Part shown: one piece after another, positions 16,860 to 25,084 of the stretch
How positions within the stretch are numbered: position 1 is the stretch's first letter
Layout: the number at the start of each line of letters is the position of its first letter
NCBI GenBank assembly: GCA_002634385.1
Contig: NSJL01000004.1
Coordinates: 62,001 to 126,000, forward strand
Reading direction: 5' to 3'
From: Nitrospira sp.
Lineage (GTDB): Bacteria; Nitrospirota; Thermodesulfovibrionia; Thermodesulfovibrionales; Dissulfurispiraceae
DNA: 64,000 nt
The notes under the pieces: model-generated
What the model was told of the DNA's origin: nothing
Database searches by the model: none
Seen by the model: only the letters and a program-made list of their open reading frames with translations
Made by a program: the position numbers and the translations under genes

Positions 16860-17593
16860 GGCCGGTTATCGGGATTACTGTCGATATGCACGAGAACTTC
16901 CTGAGGCTCCGCCAGGAGTATGTCTCCGCGGTGGTGCGTGCCGGGGGCGTTCCCCTGCTGCTCCCCCCTGTCGGGGAAGAGATACCGCGCAGTGCGGAGG
17001 CCATGGACGGCCTCCTGCTGACGGGCGGCGCCGATATCCCTCCGGAAGAGTACGGGGAAAGGGTCATGGTTCCCCATGAATGCCTTACGTTGGCGAGGGG
17101 GGAAAGGGTCGCTTACGAGAAGGTCCTCCTGAAGGAGATCGTCAGGAGAGGGAAACCCGTCCTGGGGATCTGTTTCGGGATGCAGTTGATCAATGTCGCC
17201 TTCGGCGGCACCCTCTTCCAGGATATTTCCGCACAGATGCCCCATTCTCTTGATCACCGGCAGAGCCCGCACCTGCTCTCCCTCTCTCCCCTGCCGGGTG
17301 GCATCGACCTTGCGGCGCGGTGTGGAGCGTCGACGGTGGCGGTGAACTCTTTTCATCATCAGGCGGTGAAAGAGGTGGGAAAGGGGCTGGAAGTCTTTGC
17401 CCGTGCGGAAGACGGGGTTGTAGAAGGGGTATTCTGCAAGCACTCCCCGTTCTTTGTAGGAGTGCAATGGCACCCCGAGAGAGGGGTCGACGGGAAGGGC
17501 TCCCCGGACGCGTTCTGGTTAGCCCCTCCGAATTGTGATACACTTTCCTTAGCGATATTTGAGCTCTTTATTCAAGCGGCAGGCGGAAGATGA
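16856..17593 (+). CDS. Gamma-glutamyl-gamma-aminobutyrate hydrolase family (peptidase C26)
   Basis: A 245-residue class I glutamine amidotransferase-like hydrolase. The nucleophile elbow is GICFGMQLIN near residue 105, with LTGGADIPPEEY before it, and the His-Glu pair lies in GVQWHPE near 202. These match PuuD-like enzymes that cut gamma-glutamyl bonds. GTG 16856 overlaps the deacylase stop (GTGA), so translation is coupled. Gamma-linked glutamate also occurs in peptidoglycan stems and folates; with the upstream amidase and D-aminoacylase, a wall-peptide role is plausible but not shown. No synthetase domain is present. Confidence 0.9.
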   Translation: MRPVIGITVDMHENFLRLRQEYVSAVVRAGGVPLLLPPVGEEIPRSAEAMDGLLLTGGADIPPEEYGERVMVPHECLTLARGERVAYEKVLLKEIVRRGKPVLGICFGMQLINVAFGGTLFQDISAQMPHSLDHRQSPHLLSLSPLPGGIDLAARCGASTVAVNSFHHQAVKEVGKGLEVFARAEDGVVEGVFCKHSPFFVGVQWHPERGVDGKGSPDAFWLAPPNCDTLSLAIFELFIQAAGGR

Positions 17594-17662
17594 CCGGTAC
17601 CGGTCTCCCGGCGGCGTACAGAAGGGGATGCTTCCCTGAAATCCTGCCCGTACCGAGGTCCT

Positions 17663-18718
17663 ATGGCAACGAACAGGTTCTATTTCATCACCATGCTGGC
17701 CCTGGTTCTGGTTCTGGGCTACCTGACTTTCCAGATCATCAAGCCTTTCCTCGCTCCCCTTGCATGGGCGATCGTCCTTACCATTGTATTTTATCCCCTT
17801 TACCTGTACCTCCTGCGGTATATCAAATGGAAATCCGTCGCCTCTCTGGTCGTCCTTTTTGTGATAATCCTGCTGATCCTGGGTCCCTTTTCCTATACTT
17901 CCTATCTGTTGTTCAATGAGATCCAGGCCCTCTCGGCATCCCTGGGCAGCGAGCAGCTCGAGTCGGCAAAGGGCATCCTGCACCACCCGACGATCAGGTC
18001 CCTCCTGGACAGGGTGTCGTCCGCCTTGAATATTTCCCTCAGCGAGGCGGAGGTGCGAAAAGCTTTTGTCTCGGGTATCTCCCGGGTGGGGAAAGATCTT
18101 CTCGGCAGGCTCCCCGGAGGGGTGGGCAATCTGGCGAGCGTGGTGATGGATTTCGTCATCATGGCCTTTTCTATTTTCTTCCTGCTCAGGGACAGCGCTG
18201 ATTTTCTTGTAAAAGGACGCGATTATCTGCCTTTTTCGCCGGAGCAGAAAGAGAAGCTTTCCGGGCAGATCAAGGATATTGTCATATCGACGATCTATGG
18301 GGGGGTAGTGGTCGCCATTGTCCAGGGCATTATCGGCGGTATCGCCTATGCCCTGCTCGGAGTGCACTCCCCGGCCCTGTGGGGACTTACCACAGCGGTC
18401 GCCTCTTTTGTGCCCCTGCTGGGCACTTTTGCTGTCTGGGGGGCGATAACCATCTATTTCCTTATCATGGGAATGACGGGGAAAGCCGTCATCCTCCTGC
18501 TTGTCGGGGTATTGGGAATAAGCAGTGTGGATAATATTCTGAGACCTGTTCTTGTAGGAGCAAGGACAAGGATGCATATCCTTGTCATCTTCTTCAGTGT
18601 GCTGGGGGGGATCAACCTTTTCGGGTTGATCGGCTTTATCATAGGCCCCCTGGTGGTGGCGCTCTTTGTGTCAATGGTAGAAATCTTTAGAAACTTTGAA
18701 GGAGGTCTCCATGCTTGA
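17663..18718 (+). CDS. AI-2E family transporter (PerM-like membrane protein)
   Basis: A 351-residue membrane protein with about eight helices. Two lie at the N-terminus (LALVLVLGYLTF and the following WAIVLTIVFYPLYL). After a soluble amphipathic segment (about 95-150), more follow, with YGGVVVAIVQGIIGG and a late FFSVLGGINLFGLIGFIIGPL. That glycine-rich late motif is the clearest family mark. Family members have been linked to AI-2 export, Na+/H+ antiport or other transport, so the substrate is open. The ATG is preceded by GAGG. Its last bases carry the ribosome site of the next gene, which starts inside it at 18711. Confidence 0.9.
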   Translation: MATNRFYFITMLALVLVLGYLTFQIIKPFLAPLAWAIVLTIVFYPLYLYLLRYIKWKSVASLVVLFVIILLILGPFSYTSYLLFNEIQALSASLGSEQLESAKGILHHPTIRSLLDRVSSALNISLSEAEVRKAFVSGISRVGKDLLGRLPGGVGNLASVVMDFVIMAFSIFFLLRDSADFLVKGRDYLPFSPEQKEKLSGQIKDIVISTIYGGVVVAIVQGIIGGIAYALLGVHSPALWGLTTAVASFVPLLGTFAVWGAITIYFLIMGMTGKAVILLLVGVLGISSVDNILRPVLVGARTRMHILVIFFSVLGGINLFGLIGFIIGPLVVALFVSMVEIFRNFEGGLHA

Positions 18719-19838
18719 CCGGGCGGAAGTAGAGGAAATTGCCTCGACAGAGGGAAAGGGACACTCTTTTGTAAGCCTGTACCTGAATGTCGATCCCCTG
18801 TCCAACAGGGGAGGGGACTACGCGATACACTTCAAGAATATGGTAAAAAACACGGTGGATTCCCTGGACAAGGCGCTGTATAAGAAGATCAAGGAGGATA
18901 TCGACAGGATCAACCACTATGTCAATGCGAGTAAGGGGCTGTTCAAGAAGGGACTTGCGCTGCTCAGCTCGTCGCCGAACAACTTCTGGAAAGTGTACCA
19001 CCTGGGGGTTCCCGTACGGAATGAGATGGTGGTCAACTCCACTCCCTATGTGAAGCCCCTGCTGGAGGTCCTGGATAACTATGAAGGGTATGCCGTACTG
19101 CTCGTGGAGAAGAAGGAGGCGCGGATCTTCGTGATCCATCTCGGCGAGATCGTGGAATACGGGGAGGTGAAATCTCCGGAGGTGCCGGGCAGGCACCGGC
19201 AGGTGGGCTGGTATGGACTCGGGGAGTCCAGGTTCGAGAACCATATCAATTACCATGTCAAGTTTCATCTCAAAGATGTGGTCGAGAAGCTGGACTACTT
19301 CCTCGGCAGGGAGCATATCGGGCGCCTGATACTCGGGGGATCCGATGAGGCCGTTTCCGCTATCCATTCGCTGTTCCATAAAACGGTGCTCGACAAGGTG
19401 ATCGACACGGTAAAGCTGGAGATGTTCGCGACGCCGGATGAGGTCCTCAGGACGACGATGCAGGTGATCTCCGATTACGAAAGGAAGCAGGAGGAGGAGA
19501 CGGTGGAGGCCCTCATTACGCAGTCGCTGAAGGGGAAGGGAGCGGTGATAGGGCTGCCGGATGTGATCAGCGCACTGCAGGAGCAGAGGGTAATGAAACT
19601 GGTGGTGCTGAGGGACTACAAGGCGACCGGTTATACCTGCGGTACCTGCGGGTTCCTGAGCGCGGAGAAGGTGGAGCCCTGTCCTACCTGCGACGGGGAC
19701 GAGAAGGCGAAGCCCATCGAGCATATTGTAGATCTGGCCGGTGAGCTGGCAGTGCAACAGGGGGCGGTGGTGGAGGTGGTCAGCGACAGCAAGCGGCTGG
19801 CCGAAGCCGGAGGGATTGGGGCGTTTTTGCGGTTTTGA
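18711..19838 (+). CDS. eRF1-like (baeRF/Vms1-type) protein with C-terminal zinc ribbon
   Basis: 375 residues. The ATG at 18711 follows GGAGG and overlaps the transporter end by 8 bases. The N-terminal part with VSLYLNVDP, the central LVEKKEARIFVIHLGE segment, GRLILGGSDEAV near 205 and the C-terminal RNase H-like fold match bacterial relatives of archaeo-eukaryotic peptide release factors. A zinc ribbon, CGTCGFL ... CPTCDG, lies near 310-330. Such proteins are thought to act on stalled ribosomes or peptidyl-tRNA; biochemical roles are known for few. No GGQ motif was seen, so classical termination activity is unlikely. Confidence 0.8.
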   Translation: MLDRAEVEEIASTEGKGHSFVSLYLNVDPLSNRGGDYAIHFKNMVKNTVDSLDKALYKKIKEDIDRINHYVNASKGLFKKGLALLSSSPNNFWKVYHLGVPVRNEMVVNSTPYVKPLLEVLDNYEGYAVLLVEKKEARIFVIHLGEIVEYGEVKSPEVPGRHRQVGWYGLGESRFENHINYHVKFHLKDVVEKLDYFLGREHIGRLILGGSDEAVSAIHSLFHKTVLDKVIDTVKLEMFATPDEVLRTTMQVISDYERKQEEETVEALITQSLKGKGAVIGLPDVISALQEQRVMKLVVLRDYKATGYTCGTCGFLSAEKVEPCPTCDGDEKAKPIEHIVDLAGELAVQQGAVVEVVSDSKRLAEAGGIGAFLRF

Positions 19839-19863
19839 GGGGGGAGAGGGATCAGGGGTGTGC

Positions 19864-19869
19864 TATAAT
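19864..19869 (+). promoter_or_regulatory. Extended -10 box immediately before the peptide-binding lipoprotein
   Basis: TATAAT preceded by TGC forms an extended -10 (TGnTATAAT). It ends 5 bases before ATG 19875 and 8 before ATG 19878. There is no Shine-Dalgarno between box and start, so the transcript would be leaderless or nearly so. No -35 box at a normal distance was found. Confidence 0.5.
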
Positions 19870-19874
19870 TCCGA

Positions 19875-21449
19875 ATGATGCGGCGTATGTTTTTCCTCAT
19901 TTCTTATATTCTTTCCTCTCTCTTTCTCTTCTCCTGCAGTCCCTCGAACCGCCTCGACGGCTACCTGTACCTGCGCCAGAACGCGAACCCCAGCACCCTC
20001 GATCCCGCACTCATTGTGGATGTTCCCGGAGCGGTTATCGCCGCGAAGCTCTTCAACGGACTGGTACGGCTCCGGGAGGACCTCGGGGTTGCCCCCGATA
20101 TTGCGGAAAGGTGGGAGGCCTCCGGGGATGGGCGGGTGTACCGCTTCCATCTGCGGAAAGGGGTCCGCTTCTCGAACGGACGCGAGGTGACGGCCCGGGA
20201 TTTCAAGTACTCCTTCGAGCGGATTCTCCATCCCCGGACGAAATCCCCCAATACCTGGGTGCTGGACAAGGCCGAAGGAGCACGGGAGTTCATGAAGGGC
20301 GGTGCAGGGGAGGTCAGGGGCTTCAGGGTGCCTGATGCCTATACCTTCGAGGTGCGGCTCGAAAGGCCCTTCTCTCCTTTTCTGAGCATGCTTGCTCTCA
20401 CTGCCGCATACGTAGTGCCCGAAGAGGAAGTGAGGAAGCGCGGAGCGGACTTTTCGGGATTTCCCACCGGAACCGGGCCGTTCATGATAAAAGAGTGGCT
20501 GCCCGGAAGAGAGGTGCACCTGGTGAGAAACCCCTATTATTTTGAGGGCCGGGCAGAGGTGAGGGGCATTGTGTACCGGATCATTCCCGAGGACCTGACT
20601 GCGGTGACCGAATTCGAGACCGGCAATCTCGACGTGCTCTCCCTGCCTGCCTCCGCTTATGCAAAATTCAGGGACGACCCGAAATGGAGCCGCCTTGTTG
20701 TTTCCATGGAGGGGCTCAATACCTACTATCTCGGACTGAATGCATCGAAGGCGCCCTTCAGCAATGCGGCCCTCCGAAGAGCCGTCTCCCACGCCTTCGA
20801 CCGGGAGAGAATTCTGAAGACCTTTTATGAGGGGAGGGGCAGACTGGCTGCCGGACCCGTTCCCGACCTGCTCAGAAAGTGGGAGGTGACGAACAGGCGC
20901 GACGCCTTCTCCTATGATCCCTCCCTGGCGCGGCGGATCATTCGGGAAGAGGGCATGACCGGGGTACAGGTGAACATGTATGTGACCGTTGACCAGGAGG
21001 TGGTGGACCTGGCGGAGATTATTCAGGCATTCCTCGCCGATGTGGGGATCACCGTGAACATAAAGCAGCTCGAATGGAGTGCGTACAAGCAGGCGATCAA
21101 CAGGGGAGAGGCGGACCTTTTCTGGCTCAGTTGGTGGGCGGATTACCCCGATGCGGAGAATTTCCTCTTCCCTCTCTTCCATTCGTCCAATCTGGGCCCG
21201 GCAGGCAACAGAACGAGATACGTGAACAGGGAGGTGGATGCGCTTATCGAAAAGGGACAGCACTCCTCCGGCGAAAAGGAGCGGAATGAGTGGTACCGGA
21301 GGGCCGAGGAAATCATTATTGACGATGCTCCCTGGGTCCCCTTCTGGCACCGGAACGACATCCTCGTGAAGCAGCCGTGGGTAACGGGATATGCGGTGTA
21401 TCCGATTTATTCCATGGACAAGGGGACGGAGACCGGGATAGCAAAGTAG
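19875..21449 (+). CDS. Peptide/nickel ABC transporter substrate-binding lipoprotein (SBP_bac_5)
   Basis: 524 residues with a lipoprotein signal: MMRRMFF start, hydrophobic core, lipobox LFSC with Cys about 20. The mature protein has family 5 solute-binding features: ANPSTLDPALI near the N-terminus, FSNGREVTARDFKYSFERI and GTGPFMIKEW, with a late ADYPDAENF. It would bind oligopeptides or similar ligands in the periplasm. Two cognate-looking permeases start 2.7 kb downstream at 24140; the ATPase genes of a Dpp-type system are not in the window. The promoter arrangement suggests a leaderless mRNA starting at 19875 or 19878. Confidence 0.93.
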   Translation: MMRRMFFLISYILSSLFLFSCSPSNRLDGYLYLRQNANPSTLDPALIVDVPGAVIAAKLFNGLVRLREDLGVAPDIAERWEASGDGRVYRFHLRKGVRFSNGREVTARDFKYSFERILHPRTKSPNTWVLDKAEGAREFMKGGAGEVRGFRVPDAYTFEVRLERPFSPFLSMLALTAAYVVPEEEVRKRGADFSGFPTGTGPFMIKEWLPGREVHLVRNPYYFEGRAEVRGIVYRIIPEDLTAVTEFETGNLDVLSLPASAYAKFRDDPKWSRLVVSMEGLNTYYLGLNASKAPFSNAALRRAVSHAFDRERILKTFYEGRGRLAAGPVPDLLRKWEVTNRRDAFSYDPSLARRIIREEGMTGVQVNMYVTVDQEVVDLAEIIQAFLADVGITVNIKQLEWSAYKQAINRGEADLFWLSWWADYPDAENFLFPLFHSSNLGPAGNRTRYVNREVDALIEKGQHSSGEKERNEWYRRAEEIIIDDAPWVPFWHRNDILVKQPWVTGYAVYPIYSMDKGTETGIAK

Positions 21450-21603
21450 GGGGTGTCTGCAGACTATCATCTCCTGCAGCAGCGGCTTCTGCTGCGACCG
21501 GCTGCCCACTGTCTGATAATTCCCGGGCTCCACCCTGAAAAATCTCTGATTTTCCAGACTCTTGCTCCAGAAAGAGCATACCCCCTGTCCCCCCTTGTGT
21601 CCC

Positions 21604-21655
21604 ACCGTCTCGGAATCCGTCACCCCGGCGGATCCCCGACAAGCGGGGACAGGCT
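21604..21655. repeat. Possible degenerate intergenic palindrome
   Basis: The stretch GTCACCCCGGCGGATCCCC ... GGGGACAGG resembles mobile intergenic repeats and contains a short inverted repeat (CCCCGAC/AAGCGGGG). It lies in the 273-base gap between the lipoprotein and DoxX genes. It shares only a few bases with the family B repeats at 53578 and 60820, so family membership is uncertain. Confidence 0.3.
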
Positions 21656-21722
21656 CCGCACTACTTTCGAGACATTCTGCTATAGTTTAAATAAAGGGAT
21701 TCCGCTTCGGGAGGGGTATGCC

Positions 21723-22169
21723 ATGTTCAGGAAGATACTGCAGACGGACGACGATATCGCTGTTTTCATCCTGCGCCTGTTGCTGGGAATTGTTTTCTTT
21801 CCCCATGGAATGCAGAAGGTCTTCGGCTGGTTCGGAGGGGCAGGGTTCAGCGGCACCATGACACAGTTTACCGAAGGGCTGGGTATTCCCGCCTTCTTTG
21901 CTTTTCTTGCCATACTGGCCGAATCCGCCGGCTCCCTGGGGCTGATCCTCGGTTTCCTGACAAGGATCGCCGCTTTCGGCATCACCTGTAATATGGTGGT
22001 GGCCGTCTTTTTGCTCCATTTCCAGCACGGTTTTTTCATGAACTGGTTCGGCAAACAGAAGGGAGAGGGGTTCGAATACCACCTCCTCGTGGTGGCGATT
22101 ACCATCGCCCTGATGATCCGGGGAGGGGGACGCTGGTCCGTGGACAGGCTCCTCACTGCCCGGCGCTGA
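21723..22169 (+). CDS. DoxX family membrane protein
   Basis: 148 residues from the ATG at 21723, which has GGGAGGGG seven bases upstream; the open frame upstream to 21453 is non-coding. Four transmembrane helices are visible: LLLGIVFFPHGMQKVFG, the alanine-rich AFLAILAESAGSLGLILG, AAFGITCNMVVAVFLLHF, and the C-terminal one after EYHLL. The motif PHGMQKVFGWFGG in helix 1 is typical of DoxX. Family members take part in thiol/quinone redox and oxidative stress responses in some bacteria. It is probably transcribed with the metallo-beta-lactamase-fold gene downstream, 110 bases away. Confidence 0.9.
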   Translation: MFRKILQTDDDIAVFILRLLLGIVFFPHGMQKVFGWFGGAGFSGTMTQFTEGLGIPAFFAFLAILAESAGSLGLILGFLTRIAAFGITCNMVVAVFLLHFQHGFFMNWFGKQKGEGFEYHLLVVAITIALMIRGGGRWSVDRLLTARR

Positions 22170-22279
22170 AGCGAGTGACTCTCTCCTGCTGCTTCGGGTA
22201 TACTTTTTCGTATCTTTTTCTCCCGGCCGCACAAGGAGCCCGGGAGGAGCAGTAAAGGAAGCGGGAGAGGTGATACTGC

Positions 22280-23143
22280 ATGAAAGGATGTCTTGCTCTG
22301 GGCGATTTCGAGCTGATATGGCTGGACGGGGGAAGGTTTGAACTGGACGGGGGGACTACCTTCGGTCCCGTACCCAAGGTGCTCTGGGGGAAGAAATACC
22401 CCTGCGATGCGGAGAATTATGTTCCCATCTCCGCCTGGCCCGTTCTTGTGAAGACCCCGCAGGCCCTTGTGGTGATCGAAGCGGGCCTGGGGAATAAGCT
22501 TACCGAAAAGCAGAAGCAGATTTTCAGGGTGCGCGGGGAGTGGCGGGTACCGCAGGACCTCGCCTCCCTCGGTCTGCGGCGGGAGGACATCGATTATGTC
22601 CTTCTCACCCATTATGACTGGGACCACTCTGCGGGCGTGGTGATGCAGGAGGAGGGGGAGTTGAAGCTAACTTTCCCCCGTGCGCGGCATGTGGTGCAGA
22701 GAAAGGAGTGGGAGGATGTGCTCCATCCCAACAGGCGGTCGGGCAGCACCTACTGGCCCGTGAACAGCGAGCTCCTGCGACAAAGCGGGAATCTCGAGCT
22801 GGTGGACGGCGCGGAAGAGGTGGTCGACGGGATACGGGTGTTGCTGAGCGGCGGCCACACGCGGGGACACCAGATCATCACCATGGAATCGCGGGGCGAG
22901 AGGGCGATCCACCTGGGGGACCTCCTTCCCACCCATGCCCACTTCAATCCCCTCTGGATCACTGCATATGATAATTTCCCGCTGGACTCCATTGCGATGA
23001 AAGAGCAGTGGGAGAGGTGGGCCCTGGAGCACGGTGCATGGTTCACCCTGTACCAGGATGGCTCCTATCTGGCATGCAGGTTTGACGAGAAGGGGAATGT
23101 AATGGAAAAAGTGGAAGCGCAGGAGAGGAAACGCCCTGTATAA
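22280..23143 (+). CDS. Metallo-beta-lactamase-fold hydrolase with altered metal motif
   Basis: A 287-residue MBL-fold protein related to the N-acyl-homoserine lactonase group. The key motif reads THYDWDHSAG, that is HxDxDH rather than the usual HxHxDH. Later ligands are the glycine-histidine LLSGGHTRGHQI and the aspartate in HLGDLLPTHAH. Replacing the second histidine by aspartate should change the metal at site 1; flavodiiron proteins use a related HxExDH, so iron is a fair guess. The substrate is unknown. GGAG-rich sequence precedes the ATG. The 3' end lies 19 bases before Hsp33, a possible operon. Confidence 0.82.
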   Translation: MKGCLALGDFELIWLDGGRFELDGGTTFGPVPKVLWGKKYPCDAENYVPISAWPVLVKTPQALVVIEAGLGNKLTEKQKQIFRVRGEWRVPQDLASLGLRREDIDYVLLTHYDWDHSAGVVMQEEGELKLTFPRARHVVQRKEWEDVLHPNRRSGSTYWPVNSELLRQSGNLELVDGAEEVVDGIRVLLSGGHTRGHQIITMESRGERAIHLGDLLPTHAHFNPLWITAYDNFPLDSIAMKEQWERWALEHGAWFTLYQDGSYLACRFDEKGNVMEKVEAQERKRPV

Positions 23144-23162
23144 TTAAGGAGTAGCAGAACAT

Positions 23163-24041
23163 ATGGATGTGCTTGTTAAAGGAATGTCGGCCGATCAGGG
23201 CCTCCTGGTGGTGGGCCTTGTGGATACGGACCTGGTGGAGCGGGCGCGGATGCTACACGACACCTACCCCACCGCTTCCGCCGCCTTCGGCAGGATTATC
23301 AGCGGTGCCCTCCTCCTCTCCTCCCTCCTGAAAGAGGGGCAGAAGCTGATGGTGCAGGTGGTGGGCGAGGGACCTCTCAAGGAGGTTGTTGCAGAGGCTG
23401 ATTGGAAGGGCAGGGTACGCGGATATGTCTACAAGCCCCATGTCCACCTCGGGCTCAAAGAAGGAAAACTGGATGTGGGGCGTGCCTTTGGAAACGGGTA
23501 CCTGAATGTGATCAAGGACCTCGGGCTGCGGGACCGTTACCAGGGGAGCGTACCCCTCCAGACGGGAGAAATCGCGACCGACCTCGCCTACTACCTGAGG
23601 ACCTCCGAGCAGATCCCGGCCGCCGTCTCCCTGGGCGTCCATGTCGATACCGACAATGCGGTGAAGGCTTCCGGCGGTTTCATGATCCATGCCCTCCCCG
23701 ATGCCACCGATGAGGTGCTGGAGTACCTCGAAGAGCGGCTGAAAGGGGTGCGCCCGGTAAGCTCCATGATCCTTGAGGGGGCCGGACCGAAGGAAATCCT
23801 CGATGAGGCCCTCGGGCTCCCCTACGATATCATCGAAACCAAAGAGGTGATGTATTTCTGCCCCTGCAGCAAAGGGAGGGTGCTTGATGCTCTTGCCGCC
23901 CTCGGCCGGCAGGATATCGAAGAGATGGTCCGTAAGGGTGAGACCGTTGAGATCCAGTGTCAGTTCTGTAAAACCGAATATGCCGCTACCAAGGACGAAC
24001 TCCTCTCTCTCCTGGAAGAACGGGGCGGAGCAGAAGGGTAG
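23163..24041 (+). CDS. hslO: Hsp33 redox-regulated molecular chaperone
   Basis: 292 residues, the normal Hsp33 length. The N-terminal domain contains ISGALLLSSLLKEGQKLMVQ and QTGEIATDLAYYL with SEQIPAAVSLGV. The C-terminal redox switch has CPCSKGRV near 238 and CQFCKTEY near 271, the CxC...CxxC zinc-binding cysteines that release zinc under oxidation and activate the holdase. All four cysteines are intact. AAGGAG lies about 12 bases before ATG 23163; a TATAAT also overlaps the end of the preceding gene. Next to DoxX and the MBL-fold gene it suggests an oxidative-stress grouping, which is inference. Confidence 0.96.
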   Translation: MDVLVKGMSADQGLLVVGLVDTDLVERARMLHDTYPTASAAFGRIISGALLLSSLLKEGQKLMVQVVGEGPLKEVVAEADWKGRVRGYVYKPHVHLGLKEGKLDVGRAFGNGYLNVIKDLGLRDRYQGSVPLQTGEIATDLAYYLRTSEQIPAAVSLGVHVDTDNAVKASGGFMIHALPDATDEVLEYLEERLKGVRPVSSMILEGAGPKEILDEALGLPYDIIETKEVMYFCPCSKGRVLDALAALGRQDIEEMVRKGETVEIQCQFCKTEYAATKDELLSLLEERGGAEG

Positions 24042-24139
24042 CCTTCCGGACCGGGACGCAATCGCTCCAGCAGGGGAGAGTGGATAGGCTCACAGGAAAC
24101 ATGATACCATAGGAGAGCTTCTCTATCCGACTTTTTGCC

Positions 24140-25084
24140 GTGGAGCAGGTCATTAAAGCGTATATTCTGAAAAGACTTCTTCTTCTGGGCCCCCTCTTGC
24201 TGGGAATCACTCTCTTTGCCTTTTTTCTCCTCAACTCCCTTCCCGGAGATATTGTCCTGAACCTTGTGGGAGAGCGCGCCAGTTCGGAGACCATCGAGAG
24301 CATCCGCAGGCAGATCGGTGCGGATAAGGGGTTCCTGCAGCAGTATGCGGGCTATCTCTCTCTCCTTCTCAGGGGGGATTTCGGCAGGTCCTACCATACC
24401 AACAGGGACGTGCTGACGGACATCGTTATCAAATTCCCCAATACCCTGAGGTTGGCCGGAGCCGCCATGCTGATCGCGGTGCCGGTCGGCATCGTCGCAG
24501 GTTTTCTTTCCGCGTACCGGAGGGGAGGGGGAGTTGACAGGATCGTTACCGTCCTCTCCCTGGGCGGATTGAGCGTTCCCGTATTCTGGAGCGCTCTGAT
24601 GATCATGATACTCTTCAGCCTTACCCTGAAACTGTTTCCCCCTTCGGGCACCGGGGGCCTCGCTTTCCTCGTCCTTCCCGCCTTTGCCCTCTCCATTCCC
24701 GCTGCCTCGACACTGGCGCGGGTCACCCGGATGACGGTCGTGGAGGTGTTGAGAATGCCCTATGTCACGACTGCGAGGGCGAAGGGGGTGCACCGCCTGA
24801 GGATCGGCGGCGTTCATGTGCTGAAAAATGTCCTTATCCCCATCGTGACCGTTATCGGTCTCGACTTCGGGAGCTATCTTAACGGGGCGGTGGTGACCGA
24901 AACCATATTCGGGTGGGACGGAATCGGGCGTTTTACCATGGAAGGGATACTCAAAAGGGATTACCCCGTGATCATGGGATGTGTGATCGTCGGAACCCTT
25001 GTTTTCGTGCTCATCAACCTGGTAACTGATCTGCTGTACCGTATCCTCGATCCGCGGGTAAGGCTTCATGACAAGGACAGGTAA
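24140..25084 (+). CDS. Peptide ABC transporter permease (DppB-like)
   Basis: A 314-residue permease with about six helices. The N-terminal LKRLLLLGPLLLGITLF and the LPGDIVLN motif are typical of DppB/OppB proteins. The binding-protein-dependent EAA-like loop reads TTARAKGVHRLRIGGVHVLKN near 215. The C-terminal ITDxLYxxLDPR ending is present as VTDLLYRILDPRVR. GTG 24140 is the first start; no strong ribosome site is visible. It overlaps DppC by 17 bases. The likely binding protein is at 19875; the ATPases are absent from the window. Confidence 0.92.
   Translation: MEQVIKAYILKRLLLLGPLLLGITLFAFFLLNSLPGDIVLNLVGERASSETIESIRRQIGADKGFLQQYAGYLSLLLRGDFGRSYHTNRDVLTDIVIKFPNTLRLAGAAMLIAVPVGIVAGFLSAYRRGGGVDRIVTVLSLGGLSVPVFWSALMIMILFSLTLKLFPPSGTGGLAFLVLPAFALSIPAASTLARVTRMTVVEVLRMPYVTTARAKGVHRLRIGGVHVLKNVLIPIVTVIGLDFGSYLNGAVVTETIFGWDGIGRFTMEGILKRDYPVIMGCVIVGTLVFVLINLVTDLLYRILDPRVRLHDKDR

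Noticed and set aside
19863..21623. Minus-strand open frame of 586 codons
   Set aside because: It is a shadow of the peptide-binding lipoprotein gene; GC-rich codons leave the opposite strand open.
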